Source of the DNA: Brucella thiophenivorans
GTDB lineage: Bacteria > Pseudomonadota > Alphaproteobacteria > Rhizobiales > Rhizobiaceae
Length of the DNA stretch: 64,000 bases
NCBI RefSeq assembly: GCF_002252445.1
Contig: NZ_NNRJ01000015.1
Span: 248,001-312,000, forward strand
Reading direction: 5' to 3'
This document shows, piece after piece, positions 1-12,044 of the stretch. The notes beneath the pieces were generated by a model, which worked only from the letters and a program-made list of their open reading frames with translations, was not told the origin of the DNA and did no database searches. Within the stretch, counting starts at the first letter, position 1; the number at the start of each line of letters is the position of its first letter. A program made the position numbers and the translations under genes.

Positions 1-1
1 C

Positions 2-3000
2 CTGCGCGACCACAGCGATTTCGAACTTTTGGATTTTCGCTCGCGCAACGCCTATCGCGTGACGATCGAAAAGCTCGCGCGCTTTTCAAACATGAGCGAA
101 ATCGACATCACCTGGGCCGCTCTCAAGCTTGCCGAAGAAAGCAAGTTGGCTGGATCAGAGGTGAATGGGCAGGAAGGCAGAGGCTCTATTGCCTATTACC
201 TTTCCGGTGAAGGCCGTACAGAGCTTGAAGAAGTCTGCGGATATAAGGCGCCATTCGGTGTCAAAGTCCTGCGCTTTTATCGCAATCTTGGCCTGCTCGG
301 TTTCTTCATCCCGACAGCAATTTTTACGATCCTGATCCTGTTCGGTGTTAATTATTGCATGAGCAGAGCAGGGCTTTCAGCTGACTGGCGCTTGTTGTTC
401 ACGCTGCTGGCGCTTTTCCCGGCAATGGACGCGTCCTATTCGTTGTTCAATGCGCTGGTGCCGTGGTTTGTCCAGCCGACACGTCTGATTGGTTTTGAGT
501 ATAAGGACGGGCTTCCCGTTGAGGCGCGCACACTGGTCGCTGTGCCAACGCTGATCAACTCGCGTGATTCCATCGACGAGCAAATTCGCAATCTTGAAGT
601 CCATTATCTCACCAATCCGAAGGGCGAGATTTATTTCGCGCTGGTCAGTGACTGGGTCGATGCTCAGCAGGAAATTACCCCTGCGGATATGGAAATCTAT
701 GAATATGCGCGTGATGAAGTTGCCAAGCTCAATGAGCATTATACCGGCAACGAACAACCACGCTTCTTCCTGCTGCATCGCCGTCGTCTGTATAATGAGA
801 AGCAGAGCTGCTGGATGGGCTGGGAGCGCAAGCGCGGCAAGCTTCATGAGCTGAACCTGCTTTTGCGCGGCGATCAGGACACGAGCTTTTTCCCACCGGA
901 TGAGCGCCTGCCGAAAGACGTCAAATTCGTCATGACGCTGGACGCGGATACGCGGCTTACGCCTGAATCCGTGACCAATCTGGTTGGCAAGCTCAGTCAT
1001 CCGCTCAATCGCCCTGTCTTTGATGAAAAGACCGGCAAGGTTGTGCGCGGCTATGGCATCTTGCAGCCTCGGGTAACGCCATCGTTGACAACCGGCGATG
1101 AAGCCTCGTTTCTGCAGCGCGTATTCTCGGTCAATCGCGGTATTGATCCGTATGTCTTTGCCGTTTCTGATTCCTATCAGGATCTGCTGGGTGAAGGCAG
1201 CTTTACCGGTAAAGGCTTGTATGACATCGACGCTTTTGAAACCGCGTTGAAAGGCCGTGTGCCGGAAAACACGCTTTTGAGCCACGATTTGCTGGAGGGC
1301 GGTTATGCTCGTGCAGCGCTGGTCAGCGATGTCGAAGTGGTTGAAGATTATCCGACCGGCTATAATGTCGACGTATCGCGTCATCACCGCTGGGCGCGTG
1401 GCGACTGGCAACTTCTGCCATGGCTGTTTTCAACAGGCCGCGGTGTCAGTGCTATTACCCGCTGGAAGATGGTCGACAATCTGCGCCGTTCGCTCAACCC
1501 GATCCTTTGGTTGATCGCAGCCATCGTCGGCTGGAGCGTGTTGCCAATTGGACCGGCTGCTGTCTGGCAGGGCTTCCTGATCGTCAGCATGTTTGTGGCA
1601 CCGACTTTCGGTATTGTCACCAACCTCATCCCATCCAACATGGACTATTCGCTGAAGGGGCATGCACAGTCGGTTCTAACCGATATAGCGCTTGGTACGG
1701 CCGATGTGGCGCTGCGCACGACTTTTATTGCGCATTCGGCGTTTCTTATGGCCGATGCTATTGCCCGCACGATCTATCGCCTGTTTGTCTCACGCCGCGA
1801 TCTTCTGGAATGGCGCACAGCGGCACAGGCCAAGTCGTCGCCTGACACGCTTTTGTTCTATTTCCAGCTGATGTGGCCAGCCGTCGTCATTGCAGGTCTT
1901 GCGATTTTCATGCCGCTTGCAGCGCAAAGCCATGCGGCAATGATTGCAGCGCCTTTTGCAGTGATCTGGTTTGCGTCACCCCTGATTGCGTGGCTGGTGA
2001 GCCGGTCGGCCAAGCCGCAGGATACGCTTGAAGTCTTGTCCTCCGACAAGGCTGCCCTGCGCCGCTATGCGCGGCGGACATGGCGTTATTTTGCCGATTT
2101 CACCAATGAGGAAAACAATCATCTTCCGCCTGATAACTTTCAGGAAGACCCGGCACCGATTGTTGCGCAGCGCACCTCGCCAACCAATATCGGTGTCTAC
2201 CTTCTCTCGGTCATTGCGGCGCGTGATTTTGGCTGGATTGGCTTTGGCGAAACGCTTAACCGCGTCGAAGCCACCGTCAACACGCTTGAGAAGATGGAGA
2301 AATATCAGGGCCATCTTTACAACTGGTATGAAACCAATACGCTGACGCCGATGCGTCCTCTCTATGTATCTGCGGTGGATAGCGGCAATCTTGCCGGCCA
2401 TCTCGTCACTCTCTCATCGGGTTTGGAAGAATGGGCAGAAGCGCCATCGGTATATCTTCAGGCTGATCTCGACGGCATTATCGATGTTAATGATGTGCTT
2501 GATGAAACGATTGCACGTATTCCCGATGATCGCCGGATTTTGCGCCCTCTGCGTCGTCGCCTGGAAGAACGGATCGCCAATTTCCGCCGTGCCGTACGCA
2601 CCATTAAGGATGAGCCGGAAACAGCTTCGTTCCGCACCATCAATCTGTCACTGTTTGCGACCGATATTGTGCGTTTGATGGAAGAACTCGACAGCGAGAT
2701 CGAAACACCTGCAAGTGCGGAAGCGCGTGAGTGGGCCTATATTCTCGTTGAAACTTGCAAAGCGCATACCGACGATTCCGTTGGCGAACACAACACCGAT
2801 GAATTGCGTGAACGTCTGCGCGATCTTGCCAGTCGTTCGCGTCAGCTTGCTTTCGATATGCAATTCGGCTTCCTTGAACGCAAAGAGCGTCGTTTGTTGT
2901 CGATCGGCTTCCGTGTGCAGGAAAACGAACTCGACGAAAGCTGCTACGATCTTCTGGCGTCAGAAGCCCGTCTTGCGAGCCTGTTTGCTATCGCCAAGGG

Positions 3001-6000
3001 CGACGTGCCGGTTGAACATTGGTTCAAGCTTGGCCGTCTTCTGGTGCCGGTCGGCTGGAAGGGCGCTCTGCTCTCCTGGTCAGGTTCAATGTTTGAATAT
3101 CTGATGCCGCCGCTGGTCATGTCCGAACCGTTGGGTTCACTGCTTGACCAGACTAACAAGCTCATTGTGCAGCGCCAGATCGATTATGCGACCTCGCGCG
3201 GCCTGCCATGGGGTATTTCGGAAGCAGCATTTAATGCGCGTGATGCGCATATGAACTACCAGTATTCCAACTTCGGTGTACCAAATCTTGGCCTTCAGCG
3301 CGGCCTGTCGCGTAATGCGGTTATCGCCCCTTATGCCAGCCTGCTCGCATCGCAATATCAGCCAGCGGCAGCGGTTGCCAACCTGAAGCGTCTCGAAAAA
3401 CTCGGTGCGCTTGGTCGCTATGGTTTTCACGATTCGGTGGATTTCACCCCGTCGCGTGTTCGCGAAGGTGAAACCTATGCTGTTGTGAAAAACTATTATG
3501 CGCATCACCATGGTATGTCGATCATTGCGGTCAACAACGTGATCTTCGAAGGGCGCATGCGCGAGCGCTTCCATTCCGACCCGGTGATTGAAGCAGCAGA
3601 ACTTCTGTTGCAGGAAAAAGCCCCGCGCGAAATTCCAATGATCTACGCCAAAACGGAAAATCCGATGCGTGTGGATTCGGGCGGTTTCGACGATGCGCCA
3701 ATGCGTATTGTGGATGTGCCGTTTAAGGCACCGCGTACAACGCATATGATGTCAAATGGCCAATATGCACTGATGGTGACGGCCAATGGTTCCGGTTATA
3801 GCCGCTGGCACAATTGGGACATTACGCGTTTCCACGCTGATGCATCGGAAGACTTGCAGGGCACGTTCTTGTTCCTGCGCGACATGGAAAACGGCTATTC
3901 GTGGTCGGCAACCGGAGAGCCTATACGCAACCCGGACGAAGAGACCAAGACTGTTTTCACCGAAGACAAGGCGGAATTCTACAAGACCGCAGGCGACATC
4001 AAGACGGTTATGGAAGTGATTGTGTCGTCAGAATCCGATGGTGAAGGTCGCAGGCTCGACATTATCAACACCTCTTCGCGTGATCGCATGATCGAGGTCA
4101 CGTCCTATGCCGAACTGGTGCTGACCGACAGTGCCAGCGATGCAGCGCATCCGGCCTTTGCCAAGATGTTTGTTGAAACCGAAATTTCTGACAATGGTTC
4201 GACCATCTATGCCAAGCGCCGCAAGCGTGCGCCTTCGGACCCTGATATTCACGTCGCGCACTTCGTGACTGATTTGTCGGGTTCAATCCGTGAAACGGAA
4301 GTTGAAACGGATCGTCGTGCCTTTATCGGTCGGGGCCGTTCGCTGCGTGATGCGAGCGCCTTTGATGAAGGTGCAAAGTTTACCGGCAGCCAGGGCTGTG
4401 TGCTTGACCCAATTGCATCGGTACGCACACGTGTCCGCGTTCCGGCTCATAAGAAGGTAAGCCTTGTTTTCTGGACCTTTGCCGGTGGAAGCCGCGATGC
4501 AGTTGAACATGCGGTTGCAACGCACCGTCATCCAGAAACTTTTGCGCGTGAATACTCGCTGTCATGGACAAGTTCGCAGGTGCAGCTCTACCATATCGGT
4601 ATCAAGCCTGCGGAAGCTGCAGACTATCAGAAGGTTGCAGCCTATCTGCTGTACCCGGAACGCAATCTGCGTCAGCCGCCCGAAACCATTGCAAGCGGTC
4701 TAGGTAAACAGTCCAACCTCTGGCCGATGTCTATTTCAGGTGATTATCCGATCTTCGCACTTCGCATAGACAATGAGGTTGATCTCGATGTGCTGCGCGG
4801 TGTGCTGCGTGCGCAGGAATATTGGCGCAGCAAGGGCCTGATCGTAGATGTGGTTTCTGTCAACGAACGCGCGTTTTCCTATGCCCAGGATACACAACGC
4901 GCCATCGACTGGATTGTGGAAGGCTTCCGCGCACGCGGTGGAGGACAGCCACATATTTTCGCGGTTCGTCGGGATCAGATGAGCGAAGAAAGCTATAATA
5001 CGCTTCTCGCTTCGGCCCGTATCGTTATGCATGCGCAGAACGGTTCGCTTGCCGAACAGTTGCGTCGCAGCGAAGAACTCACGGTCGATCTGGCCGCTCG
5101 CAGTGACGCCAAAACACCCGGCACTGCCCAGCAGGGTTTGGGTGCTGCGGGACTGGGGCCTTTGTCGATTGAACGCGGCTCGGAAGAGCGTCGTTTGGTT
5201 GTCAAGCCAAAGCCTGTCACAGTTCCGGCTCCCTCGGGCGATGATTTGCAGTTTTGGAATGGTTACGGTGGCTTTGCTGACGATGGCAGCTATGTTGTAC
5301 GCATCAACAACCGCACCACCACGCCGCATCCGTGGATCAACGTGATCGCCAATCCGAATTTCGGTTTCCACGTCTCTGCGGAAGGCTCGGCCTTCACTTG
5401 GGCGGGCAACAGTCGCGACTACCAGCTCACCCCCTGGGCGAATGATCCGGTCACCAACCGTCCGGGCGAAGCAATCTATATTCTCGACCGCGAAACCGGA
5501 CGCAGTTTTTCCCCAACAGCAAGCGTGTTACGTGACGAGGCCGTGACTTATGAAGCGCGGCACAGCCATGGCTACAGCAGTTTTGCTGCGCAGCATGGTG
5601 AACTTGCGTTGGAACTGACCCACATCGTTGATGCTGAAAAGCCTGTCCGCCTTTCACGTCTGACGATCACCAATAAAGGCCGTTCGAAACGCAAGCTGCG
5701 GGCTTATGGCTATGTAGAATGGGTGCTTGGCAACGAGCGTTCCAAGAATGTGCCGTTCATCGTGCCTTCGCAGGATGAAAAGCTCGGCGCACTTTTTGCA
5801 GGCAATCCGTATCACCCGGACAAGTCGGGGCAGGTGGCCTTCTTTGCAGCCAGTGAAAAGCCGCAATCCGTTACTGCCGACCGTGGCGAATTCATTGGCA
5901 CGACCGGATCGGTCGACAGGCCAGAAATCGTGCTTGCCGGCAAGCCACTTTCAAACACCGTTGAAGCCGGACGTGATCCCTGTGCAGCGCTTGCCATTGA

Positions 6001-7636
6001 TGTTGAAGTTGGTCCGGGTGAAAGCCGTGAGATCGTCTTCCTGCTCGGCAATGCCGCTGATCGGGCGCAGGCTAAGGCGCTTGTCGAAGACAGCCGCACG
6101 GCATCCTTCGAAGAAAAGCTCACAGCCGCGCGCAAGCATTGGGAAGGTCTTTTCAGCCGTGTGCAGGTGAAGACACCTGATCCCGCTTTCGATCTTCTGG
6201 TCAATGGCTGGCTGCCTTATCAGGCAATTGCCTGTCGTATCTGGGCGCGTGTTGCCTTCTATCAGGCCAGTGGTGCTTTTGGTTTCCGCGATCAGTTGCA
6301 GGATACGCTCTCGCTGCTGCTCGTTGATTCTTCGCTCGCACGTGCACAGATACTCAATGCTGCCTCGCGCCAGTTCCCTGAAGGTGATGTTCAGCATTGG
6401 TGGTTGCCTGCAACCGGCGCTGGTGTTCGTACGCTGATCTCAGACGATGTGGTCTGGCTCGGCTATGGTACGTCGCTTTATGTGGAAACGACGGGCGATC
6501 ATGCGATCCTTGATGAAAAGCTGGCATTCCTTGAGGGACGCCAGCTGGAAGAAGGCGAACATGATGCCTTCTTCGAACCGGCAATCTCCGAGCAAAAGGT
6601 GAGCCTCTATGAGCATTGCGCGCTGGCGCTTGATCTAGCGATTAAGCGTACCGGCAAGCATGGTCTGCCTTTGATGCTCGGCGGCGACTGGAACGACGGC
6701 ATGAACCTCGTCGGCGTGAAGGGTGAGGGCGAAAGTGTGTGGCTTGGCTGGTTCCTTGCTTACACATTGCGTCAGTTCATTCCGATTGCTCAATCTCGCA
6801 AGGATTCCCGCGCAAACGCCTGGGCCACACATCTTGAAAGCCTGACCAAAGCACTTGATCGCGATGGCTGGGATGGTGAATGGTATCGTCGTGGTTTCTA
6901 CGATAATGGCTCGCCGCTTGGCTCAAAAGACAGCGACGAATGCCAGATCGATGCCATTGCGCAGTCATGGAGTGTGTTGTCGGGCGTTGCCGATCCAAAG
7001 CGGTCGGAGCAGGCAATGGCTTCGCTCGAAAAGCACCTGCTTGATGATCAGGGTGAATTGCTTCGTTTATTCACACCGCCTTTCGACAAGACGGCGCAGG
7101 AACCGGGTTACATCAAGGGTTATCCGCCAGGCGTTCGTGAAAACGGCGGTCAATATACCCATGGTGCAACATGGGCCATTCTGGCGCTCGCCCGCATGGG
7201 CAAGAATGCAGAAGCATGGAAGCTGTTCTCGCTGATCAGCCCGGTTAATCATGGCCGCAACCCGGACACTTACCGTGTTGAGCCTTACGTGATTGCCGCC
7301 GACATCTATTCGGTTGAGCCGCGTCGCGGACAGGGCGGCTGGACCTGGTATACGGGCTCAGCCGGCTGGTTTTATCGCGTGGCGACTGAGGGCATTCTTG
7401 GTGTTACCAAGCGTGGCAACCGTCTTCATCTTGATCCGGCCTTGCCACCGGAATGGGACGGCTATGAAGCTGATCTGCGCTTTGGCGATGCGCTCTATCA
7501 CATCAAGGTAGTAGCGGGTGCAAAAGCGAAAGCAATCAAGTTGGATGGTCGTAAAATCACCAAGCCTGATGAAGGGGTTGAGATTAAGCTCGATGGTGAA
7601 CATGAGATCATTGTAGAGCTTCCCAAATCTGAATGA
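2..7636 (+). CDS. cgs: Cyclic beta-1,2-glucan synthase, 5' end cut by window
   Basis: Membrane enzyme that makes cyclic beta-1,2-glucan for the periplasm. The frame is open from base 2, so the gene starts upstream; about 2,545 residues are visible, while the family (Brucella Cgs, Agrobacterium ChvB, NdvB) is about 2,830-2,870. Early hydrophobic segments are followed by the glucosyltransferase (GT84) domain with a DAD acidic motif in MTLDADTRL (near base 940) and [11 protein letters not shown] (near 1380). More membrane segments follow (about 1490-1650 and 1850-2000). The C-terminal third is a GH94-type phosphorylase region with GFRDQLQDT and GGDWNDGMN (near 6690), known to set ring size. Many opposite-strand ORFs here are shadows. 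A terminator follows directly. Confidence 0.97.
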   Translation: MRDHSDFELLDFRSRNAYRVTIEKLARFSNMSEIDITWAALKLAEESKLAGSEVNGQEGRGSIAYYLSGEGRTELEEVCGYKAPFGVKVLRFYRNLGLLGFFIPTAIFTILILFGVNYCMSRAGLSADWRLLFTLLALFPAMDASYSLFNALVPWFVQPTRLIGFEYKDGLPVEARTLVAVPTLINSRDSIDEQIRNLEVHYLTNPKGEIYFALVSDWVDAQQEITPADMEIYEYARDEVAKLNEHYTGNEQPRFFLLHRRRLYNEKQSCWMGWERKRGKLHELNLLLRGDQDTSFFPPDERLPKDVKFVMTLDADTRLTPESVTNLVGKLSHPLNRPVFDEKTGKVVRGYGILQPRVTPSLTTGDEASFLQRVFSVNRGIDPYVFAVSDSYQDLLGEGSFTGKGLYDIDAFETALKGRVPENTLLSHDLLEGGYARAALVSDVEVVEDYPTGYNVDVSRHHRWARGDWQLLPWLFSTGRGVSAITRWKMVDNLRRSLNPILWLIAAIVGWSVLPIGPAAVWQGFLIVSMFVAPTFGIVTNLIPSNMDYSLKGHAQSVLTDIALGTADVALRTTFIAHSAFLMADAIARTIYRLFVSRRDLLEWRTAAQAKSSPDTLLFYFQLMWPAVVIAGLAIFMPLAAQSHAAMIAAPFAVIWFASPLIAWLVSRSAKPQDTLEVLSSDKAALRRYARRTWRYFADFTNEENNHLPPDNFQEDPAPIVAQRTSPTNIGVYLLSVIAARDFGWIGFGETLNRVEATVNTLEKMEKYQGHLYNWYETNTLTPMRPLYVSAVDSGNLAGHLVTLSSGLEEWAEAPSVYLQADLDGIIDVNDVLDETIARIPDDRRILRPLRRRLEERIANFRRAVRTIKDEPETASFRTINLSLFATDIVRLMEELDSEIETPASAEAREWAYILVETCKAHTDDSVGEHNTDELRERLRDLASRSRQLAFDMQFGFLERKERRLLSIGFRVQENELDESCYDLLASEARLASLFAIAKGDVPVEHWFKLGRLLVPVGWKGALLSWSGSMFEYLMPPLVMSEPLGSLLDQTNKLIVQRQIDYATSRGLPWGISEAAFNARDAHMNYQYSNFGVPNLGLQRGLSRNAVIAPYASLLASQYQPAAAVANLKRLEKLGALGRYGFHDSVDFTPSRVREGETYAVVKNYYAHHHGMSIIAVNNVIFEGRMRERFHSDPVIEAAELLLQEKAPREIPMIYAKTENPMRVDSGGFDDAPMRIVDVPFKAPRTTHMMSNGQYALMVTANGSGYSRWHNWDITRFHADASEDLQGTFLFLRDMENGYSWSATGEPIRNPDEETKTVFTEDKAEFYKTAGDIKTVMEVIVSSESDGEGRRLDIINTSSRDRMIEVTSYAELVLTDSASDAAHPAFAKMFVETEISDNGSTIYAKRRKRAPSDPDIHVAHFVTDLSGSIRETEVETDRRAFIGRGRSLRDASAFDEGAKFTGSQGCVLDPIASVRTRVRVPAHKKVSLVFWTFAGGSRDAVEHAVATHRHPETFAREYSLSWTSSQVQLYHIGIKPAEAADYQKVAAYLLYPERNLRQPPETIASGLGKQSNLWPMSISGDYPIFALRIDNEVDLDVLRGVLRAQEYWRSKGLIVDVVSVNERAFSYAQDTQRAIDWIVEGFRARGGGQPHIFAVRRDQMSEESYNTLLASARIVMHAQNGSLAEQLRRSEELTVDLAARSDAKTPGTAQQGLGAAGLGPLSIERGSEERRLVVKPKPVTVPAPSGDDLQFWNGYGGFADDGSYVVRINNRTTTPHPWINVIANPNFGFHVSAEGSAFTWAGNSRDYQLTPWANDPVTNRPGEAIYILDRETGRSFSPTASVLRDEAVTYEARHSHGYSSFAAQHGELALELTHIVDAEKPVRLSRLTITNKGRSKRKLRAYGYVEWVLGNERSKNVPFIVPSQDEKLGALFAGNPYHPDKSGQVAFFAASEKPQSVTADRGEFIGTTGSVDRPEIVLAGKPLSNTVEAGRDPCAALAIDVEVGPGESREIVFLLGNAADRAQAKALVEDSRTASFEEKLTAARKHWEGLFSRVQVKTPDPAFDLLVNGWLPYQAIACRIWARVAFYQASGAFGFRDQLQDTLSLLLVDSSLARAQILNAASRQFPEGDVQHWWLPATGAGVRTLISDDVVWLGYGTSLYVETTGDHAILDEKLAFLEGRQLEEGEHDAFFEPAISEQKVSLYEHCALALDLAIKRTGKHGLPLMLGGDWNDGMNLVGVKGEGESVWLGWFLAYTLRQFIPIAQSRKDSRANAWATHLESLTKALDRDGWDGEWYRRGFYDNGSPLGSKDSDECQIDAIAQSWSVLSGVADPKRSEQAMASLEKHLLDDQGELLRLFTPPFDKTAQEPGYIKGYPPGVRENGGQYTHGATWAILALARMGKNAEAWKLFSLISPVNHGRNPDTYRVEPYVIAADIYSVEPRRGQGGWTWYTGSAGWFYRVATEGILGVTKRGNRLHLDPALPPEWDGYEADLRFGDALYHIKVVAGAKAKAIKLDGRKITKPDEGVEIKLDGEHEIIVELPKSE

Positions 7637-7645
7637 ACCATTTAA

Positions 7646-7676
7646 AAAGGCGGGTGAAAATCCGCCTTTCTTTTTT
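7646..7676 (+). terminator. Rho-independent terminator after cgs
   Basis: An 8-bp stem, AAAGGCGG pairing with CCGCCTTT around an 8-base loop, is followed by CTTTTTT. It starts 10 bases after the cgs stop, so pncB probably has its own promoter. Confidence 0.85.
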
Positions 7677-7728
7677 GCTGCCAGGCATTTGGTGTGGTTT
7701 AGCATATTCTTGTGGAATGGAGGCCGTC

Positions 7729-9033
7729 ATGGCCAAAACCGATATTGCACGGCGCGTCTTTAACCACGCATGGAAGCTCGATCCGATTGTCCGCAGCCTT
7801 CTGGATACAGATTTCTATAAGCTTTTGATGTTGCAGATGATTTGGGGACTTTACCCCAAGGTGGATGCGACCTTTGCGCTGATCAACCGCACGACGACCG
7901 TGCGCCTTGCTGATGAAATTGATGAAGGTGAGTTGCGCGCGCAGCTCGATCATGCGCGCACGCTGCGTTTCACCAAGAAAGAGATGATCTGGCTGGCGGG
8001 TAACAGTTTTTATGGCCGTAAGCAGATTTTTCAGCCGGAATTTCTTAACTGGCTTCCTGATTTCCAACTCCCCGAATATGAGTTGCGCCGCGTTGATGGC
8101 CAATATGAGCTGCATTTTCATGGACCTTGGTCGCACACGACCATGTGGGAAATCCCGGCACTGGCCATCATCAATGAACTTCGCTCGCGTGCTGCGATGA
8201 AGAACCTCGGACCATTCTCGCTTGATGTGCTTTATGCGCGTGCGAAAGCCAAGATGTGGAGCAAGGTCGAGCGGCTGCGTGACTTGCCGGACCTCAAGAT
8301 TTCAGATTTCGGCACACGTCGCCGTCATTCGTTTCTGTGGCAGCGCTGGTGTGTGGAAGCGCTGAAAGAAGGCATCGGCAGCGCATTCACGGGCACCAGC
8401 AATGTGCTGTTGGCGATGGATAATGATCTGGAAGCGCTGGGCACCAATGCGCATGAATTGCCGATGGTGCTGGCGGCCCTTGCAAATACGGATGATGAAC
8501 TGCGTACCGCGCCCTACCGCGTTTTGCAGGACTGGAACCGTTATTATGGCGGCAATCTGCTGATTGTTCTGCCCGACGCATTTGGCACGGCAGCGTTCCT
8601 GCGCAATGCACCCGACTGGGTGGCCGACTGGACAGGCTTCCGTCCTGACAGCGCGCCGCCGATTGAAGGCGGTGAACGCATTATCGAATGGTGGAAATCA
8701 CGCGGCAAAGACCCGCGCGAAAAACTGCTGATTTTCTCCGATGCGCTCGATGTCGATACGATCGAGGAAACCTATCGCCATTTTGAAGGCCGTGTTCGCA
8801 TGAGTTTTGGTTGGGGAACGAACCTTACCAATGATTTTGCCGGGTGTGCGCCGACGACCATTCACGGCCTCAAGGCCATATCGCTGGTTTGCAAGGTGAT
8901 TGATGCCAATGGCCGTCCGGCGGTCAAACTTTCCGACAATCCGCAGAAGGCGACCGGTGATCCGAAGGAAGTCGAACGCTATCTGAAGTTTTTTGGTAAT
9001 GAAGAGCGCGTGGAGCAGCTCGTCAGAGTTTGA
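7729..9033 (+). CDS. pncB: Nicotinate phosphoribosyltransferase
   Basis: Converts nicotinate and PRPP to nicotinate mononucleotide in NAD salvage; cytosolic. The 434-residue length is typical of the family. The N-terminus has [13 protein letters not shown], and the FGTRRRHSF motif holds the histidine phosphorylated in the ATP-coupled cycle. The C-terminal half has GTNLTNDF and a phosphate-binding stretch ending in [12 protein letters not shown]. The ATG at 7729 was chosen because GGAGG (7719-7723) lies 5 bases upstream; the frame is open back to 7633 but that stretch overlaps the cgs terminator and is not protein-like. Confidence 0.95.
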   Translation: MAKTDIARRVFNHAWKLDPIVRSLLDTDFYKLLMLQMIWGLYPKVDATFALINRTTTVRLADEIDEGELRAQLDHARTLRFTKKEMIWLAGNSFYGRKQIFQPEFLNWLPDFQLPEYELRRVDGQYELHFHGPWSHTTMWEIPALAIINELRSRAAMKNLGPFSLDVLYARAKAKMWSKVERLRDLPDLKISDFGTRRRHSFLWQRWCVEALKEGIGSAFTGTSNVLLAMDNDLEALGTNAHELPMVLAALANTDDELRTAPYRVLQDWNRYYGGNLLIVLPDAFGTAAFLRNAPDWVADWTGFRPDSAPPIEGGERIIEWWKSRGKDPREKLLIFSDALDVDTIEETYRHFEGRVRMSFGWGTNLTNDFAGCAPTTIHGLKAISLVCKVIDANGRPAVKLSDNPQKATGDPKEVERYLKFFGNEERVEQLVRV

Positions 9034-9047
9034 CGAGTTGCGCGAAA

Positions 9048-9150
9048 GCATTTCCAGCAAAAGTGCGAAGCGGTTTTGCGTCTGATAATGCGTAAACTAA
9101 ATAAATAGATAGAGCGGTTCCGACATTACCCTTTAACGGGACCGCTCTAT
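9048..9150. repeat. Dispersed palindromic repeat, copy 1 (type A, diverged)
   Basis: The head module (9048-9093) runs from GCATTTCC through AAAAGTGCGAAGCGGTTTT to AATGCG. The tail is an 11-bp stem, AGAGCGGTTCC with GGGACCGCTCT (one G-T pair), at 9111-9148. It lies between the convergent pncB and phzF-like genes, and the tail hairpin could act as a terminator for either. This is the most diverged of nine copies in the window. Confidence 0.7.
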
Positions 9151-9155
9151 CGAAA

Positions 9156-9992
9156 TTATTCTATCAACCGAGCAGTGCCGGAAAGGCGAATAGATTCGCC
9201 GCGCACATGGCCGATTTCGGCGCGAAGATGCGATGGGACACCCATATCTTCGCCCTGAAACACTTCGATAGACCCGCCATGCGGCCAGCCAAGATCACGC
9301 AGATAGGCCGCAAAGGCCACAGTCGATGCACCGGTTGCCGGATCTTCATACACCCCGCCTGAGGCAAAGGGATTGCGGCTGTGAAAGCGCTGTGGCGTTT
9401 CTGAATGCACCAGGAGGATCGTTGTCCAGCCCTGCCGTTTCATCAAAATTTTGCCGCGCGGAAGATCATAATGCATGGATGCGAGTTTTTCGCGTGAGCG
9501 CAAAGCCAGCACGATATGATCCGCACCCGCGTGGATGAGCGCAGGCGGAATACCCGGTGCCAGATCTTCTTTTTCATAGTTGAATAGCGCTAGCGCCTGC
9601 TCGATTTCGATTTCGGAAGCCGCACGGTTTCGGGTGCCCGGCGATTGAAGCGTGGCGGAAAACAGATCGCCCTCCTTGCGCCCTTCGACCTTTATCGTCG
9701 CATTGTTGAGCTTGAGCGTGAACGCTCCATCGCCCTCGCGCATGGCCAACGCTGCGCCCAGCGCAATGGTCGCATGACCGCAAAAAGGCACTTCCATTTC
9801 CGGCGCAAAATAGCGCACGCGCCAGCTATCCGCTTCCGGCATGGCAAAAACCGTTTCCGAAAAGCCAACATCTTTGGCGATTTTCTGCATTTCTTCAGCA
9901 GAAGGGAGTTTTTCAGAAATCAGCACACCGGCAGGATTGCCGCCCTGATTACCTTGCGAGAAGGCAGCTATACGCAAGACGTTCAATGACAT
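9156..9992 (-). CDS. PhzF family epimerase/isomerase
   Basis: A 278-residue protein of the PhzF/diaminopimelate-epimerase-like fold. The N-terminal FSETVFAMP holds the glutamate that corresponds to the catalytic base in PhzF. GHATIALG and DPATGAS are the two glycine-rich family signatures. No other phenazine genes are nearby, so phenazine synthesis is not implied; substrates of stand-alone PhzF-like proteins are usually unknown. The ATG at 9992 has AAAGGA a few bases upstream. It stands alone, convergent with pncB. Confidence 0.88.
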   Translation of the reverse strand: MSLNVLRIAAFSQGNQGGNPAGVLISEKLPSAEEMQKIAKDVGFSETVFAMPEADSWRVRYFAPEMEVPFCGHATIALGAALAMREGDGAFTLKLNNATIKVEGRKEGDLFSATLQSPGTRNRAASEIEIEQALALFNYEKEDLAPGIPPALIHAGADHIVLALRSREKLASMHYDLPRGKILMKRQGWTTILLVHSETPQRFHSRNPFASGGVYEDPATGASTVAFAAYLRDLGWPHGGSIEVFQGEDMGVPSHLRAEIGHVRGESIRLSGTARLIE

Positions 9993-10074
9993 GTCCTTTG
10001 CCTAACTTCGATTCGTTTCCGCCCTTTCTCTTATAGAATGTGCAGGATGCGTTGGGTCAAGGAAACAATTATGG

Positions 10075-11001
10075 TCAATCACGCATTTCCGTCGCCCATG
10101 GCGGATTGGCGCCAGCGCGTGAAACGGTGATCGCGGCCGCACGGACTCCGAGTGCCACGGCTGCATGAATCTGATCTTCATCGAGTTTCGCGACGGCATC
10201 CTTGTTAAGCAGCCCCTGACTATGGAGGTTTGCGAGAATTCCGGCATTGACCGTATCGCCTGCGCCGACCGTGTCCACCACATCGACCTTCACGCCGGGA
10301 ACGCGAACAGTTGCGCTCGGGCTATAGGCATCGGCACCATGCGCGCCTTTGGTAATCACGATGAGCTTCGGTCCAAGCTTGAGCCACTCGGCTGCAATCT
10401 CGTCATAGGAGCCTTTTTCACCGAACCATTCGAGATCTTCGTCCGACAATTTCACAATATCGGCCAGTGCAATCATGCGTTTCATGCGCGCCAGATGCTT
10501 TTCGCGGTCAGTGATGAAACCCGTACGAATGTTCGGATCAAGAAACATGACGCGTTTGGATGCTTCCCGCGTCATCAGCGCTTCGTAAACGCTCCCGCAT
10601 GGCTCTGAAATCAGGCTGATACAGCCAAAGAGTAGTGCTGCAATTGTATCGTCGACCGGCGGTATGTCGCTTTCCGAAAGCATGCGCAATGCAGTGTTTT
10701 CATCGTAGAACGCATAGCGTGCCTGCCCATCAACCAGCCGCACAAAGGCCAGGGTGGTCGGGCGACCCGAGATGGCGGAAAACGAATAATCGACATTGGA
10801 GCGGGCCAGCGTATCGCGCAGAACTTCGCCGAAAAAATCCGATGAAAGGCCACTGAAAAACCCCGTCGGCACATTGAGCCGCCCAAGGGAAATCGCTGAA
10901 TTGAACACCGATCCACCTGCGAGCGGCAGGAAGGTGGTCTCGCCATTGGCCGTTTCGCGTGGCAGCATATCGATCAGGGCTTCACCGCAACATAGGATCA
11001 T
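10075..11001 (-). CDS. PfkB-family carbohydrate kinase, probable fructokinase
   Basis: A 308-residue ribokinase/PfkB kinase. It carries the first PfkB signature around GGSVFNSAISLGRL and the second, DTVGAGDTVNAG, which holds the anion hole and catalytic aspartate. ITKGAHGA precedes it, as is usual for the ATP site. The overall layout resembles bacterial fructokinases that phosphorylate fructose at C6, but sugar specificity cannot be read from sequence. The gene is 20 bases downstream of an SDR gene on the same strand, so the two are likely co-transcribed and may act on the same sugar or polyol. The ribosome-binding site is weak (GATGAG). Confidence 0.88.
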   Translation of the reverse strand: MILCCGEALIDMLPRETANGETTFLPLAGGSVFNSAISLGRLNVPTGFFSGLSSDFFGEVLRDTLARSNVDYSFSAISGRPTTLAFVRLVDGQARYAFYDENTALRMLSESDIPPVDDTIAALLFGCISLISEPCGSVYEALMTREASKRVMFLDPNIRTGFITDREKHLARMKRMIALADIVKLSDEDLEWFGEKGSYDEIAAEWLKLGPKLIVITKGAHGADAYSPSATVRVPGVKVDVVDTVGAGDTVNAGILANLHSQGLLNKDAVAKLDEDQIHAAVALGVRAAAITVSRAGANPPWATEMRD

Positions 11002-11021
11002 AAGTTCAACTCATCTTTTAA

Positions 11022-11813
11022 TTATACGTGTTGGCCGCCATTGATGTGGATTTCCGAGCCTGTCACATAGGACGAGGCTTCCGAGCACAGATAATAGATG
11101 GTTTCTGCCACTTCCGACGTCTTGCCAAGCCGTCGCATTGGCAATTGCTCTACAAGCTTTTCAGTCCCGGGTGACAGGATCGCCGTGTCGATTTCACCCG
11201 GCGCAATCGCATTCACCCGAATGCCGTGCGGGCCAAAGTCAGAGGCCATTTCGCGGGTGAGAGCGGCAAGCGCTGCCTTGGATGTAGCATAGGCGGTTCC
11301 TGCAAAAGGATGCACGCGGCTTCCGGCGATGGAGGTCACATTGACGACTGAGCCTTGCGCATTTTCCAGTTCTTTGAACAATCCGCGTGCCAGCATTATC
11401 GGCGCCATGAAGTTCACTTGAAACACATCGCGCCATGCCGCCATAGGCGTTTCAATCGAGTTCAGCCGACGACCACCCTCGGCTTTTGGCGAAATCCCGG
11501 CATTGTTGACGAGCGCATGCAATTTGCTGCCATTGTCTTCCAGCCTGCGGCGGATTTCAGAAATGGCTTTGCCGACATCTTCCTGATCTGCAAGGTCGAC
11601 CTTGATGTGATCCTCCGGGCCTGCTGGCCATGGGCAGTTTTCAGAAAAGTCCTGACGCGAGCAGGTGATGACGCGCCAGCCAGCACGCGAAAAGCGCTTG
11701 ACCGTCGCATGACCAATGCCGCGGCTTGCGCCTGTCAACACAAGGGTCTTGCGTTCCGTATCTGGCTTGGGAGTATCAGATTTGGAAACATCGGTGTGGG
11801 AAACTGTAGACAT
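11022..11813 (-). CDS. SDR family NAD(P)-dependent oxidoreductase
   Basis: A 263-residue classical short-chain dehydrogenase. It shows TGASRGIG for the cofactor, NNAG in the central strand, and a catalytic Ser in VTSIAGS followed by YATSK. The C-terminal GGQHV ending is common in 3-oxoacyl reductase-like and polyol dehydrogenase-like SDRs. The first 23 residues are polar (many Ser, Thr, Asp, Lys) and precede the Rossmann fold. GAGG six bases upstream supports the ATG at 11813. It is followed at 20 bases by the fructokinase, suggesting a sugar or sugar-alcohol pathway; the substrate is not identifiable. Confidence 0.9.
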   Translation of the reverse strand: MSTVSHTDVSKSDTPKPDTERKTLVLTGASRGIGHATVKRFSRAGWRVITCSRQDFSENCPWPAGPEDHIKVDLADQEDVGKAISEIRRRLEDNGSKLHALVNNAGISPKAEGGRRLNSIETPMAAWRDVFQVNFMAPIMLARGLFKELENAQGSVVNVTSIAGSRVHPFAGTAYATSKAALAALTREMASDFGPHGIRVNAIAPGEIDTAILSPGTEKLVEQLPMRRLGKTSEVAETIYYLCSEASSYVTGSEIHINGGQHV

Positions 11814-11883
11814 GAAAACCTCACTCTCAATCTTTGAATAGACTAAGCCGCTCAGGATTTCGAGTGTATTTAATTGGTAAATT

Positions 11884-11979
11884 AGAGCCTATCCCGAAAG
11901 TGTGAAATGGTTTTCGGATAAGATGCGCGTTAAAATAAATGATTGGAGTGCCGGTCTGATGAAATCAGATCGACGCTCG
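11884..11979. repeat. Dispersed palindromic repeat, copy 2 (type A)
   Basis: The head is CCTATCCCGAAAGTGTG... with GGTTTTCGGATAAGATGCGC. The tail is the imperfect palindrome GGAGTGCCGGTCTGAT / ATCAGATCGACGCTC (11945-11978). It lies in the 231-bp gap between the SDR start and the penicillin-binding protein stop. Confidence 0.85.
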
Positions 11980-12044
11980 ACATGGTTTCACTTGATTGTG
12001 ATAAGGGCCGATCAACGACCGGCCCGCATCCCTTCCCGCATCCC

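Noticed and set aside
377-1411. 344-codon ORF on the strand opposite cgs
   Set aside because: It lies wholly within the strongly supported glucan synthase, has no recognisable domain, and is one of many shadow ORFs caused by codon bias.
9156-9992. Phenazine biosynthesis locus
   Set aside because: Only a PhzF-like protein is present; no other phz genes are in the window, and stand-alone members are common.
12005-12030. Terminator after the penicillin-binding protein gene
   Set aside because: GGGCCG/CGGCCC forms a stem, but the following bases on the minus strand (TTATCAC) are too poor in T to call a terminator with confidence.
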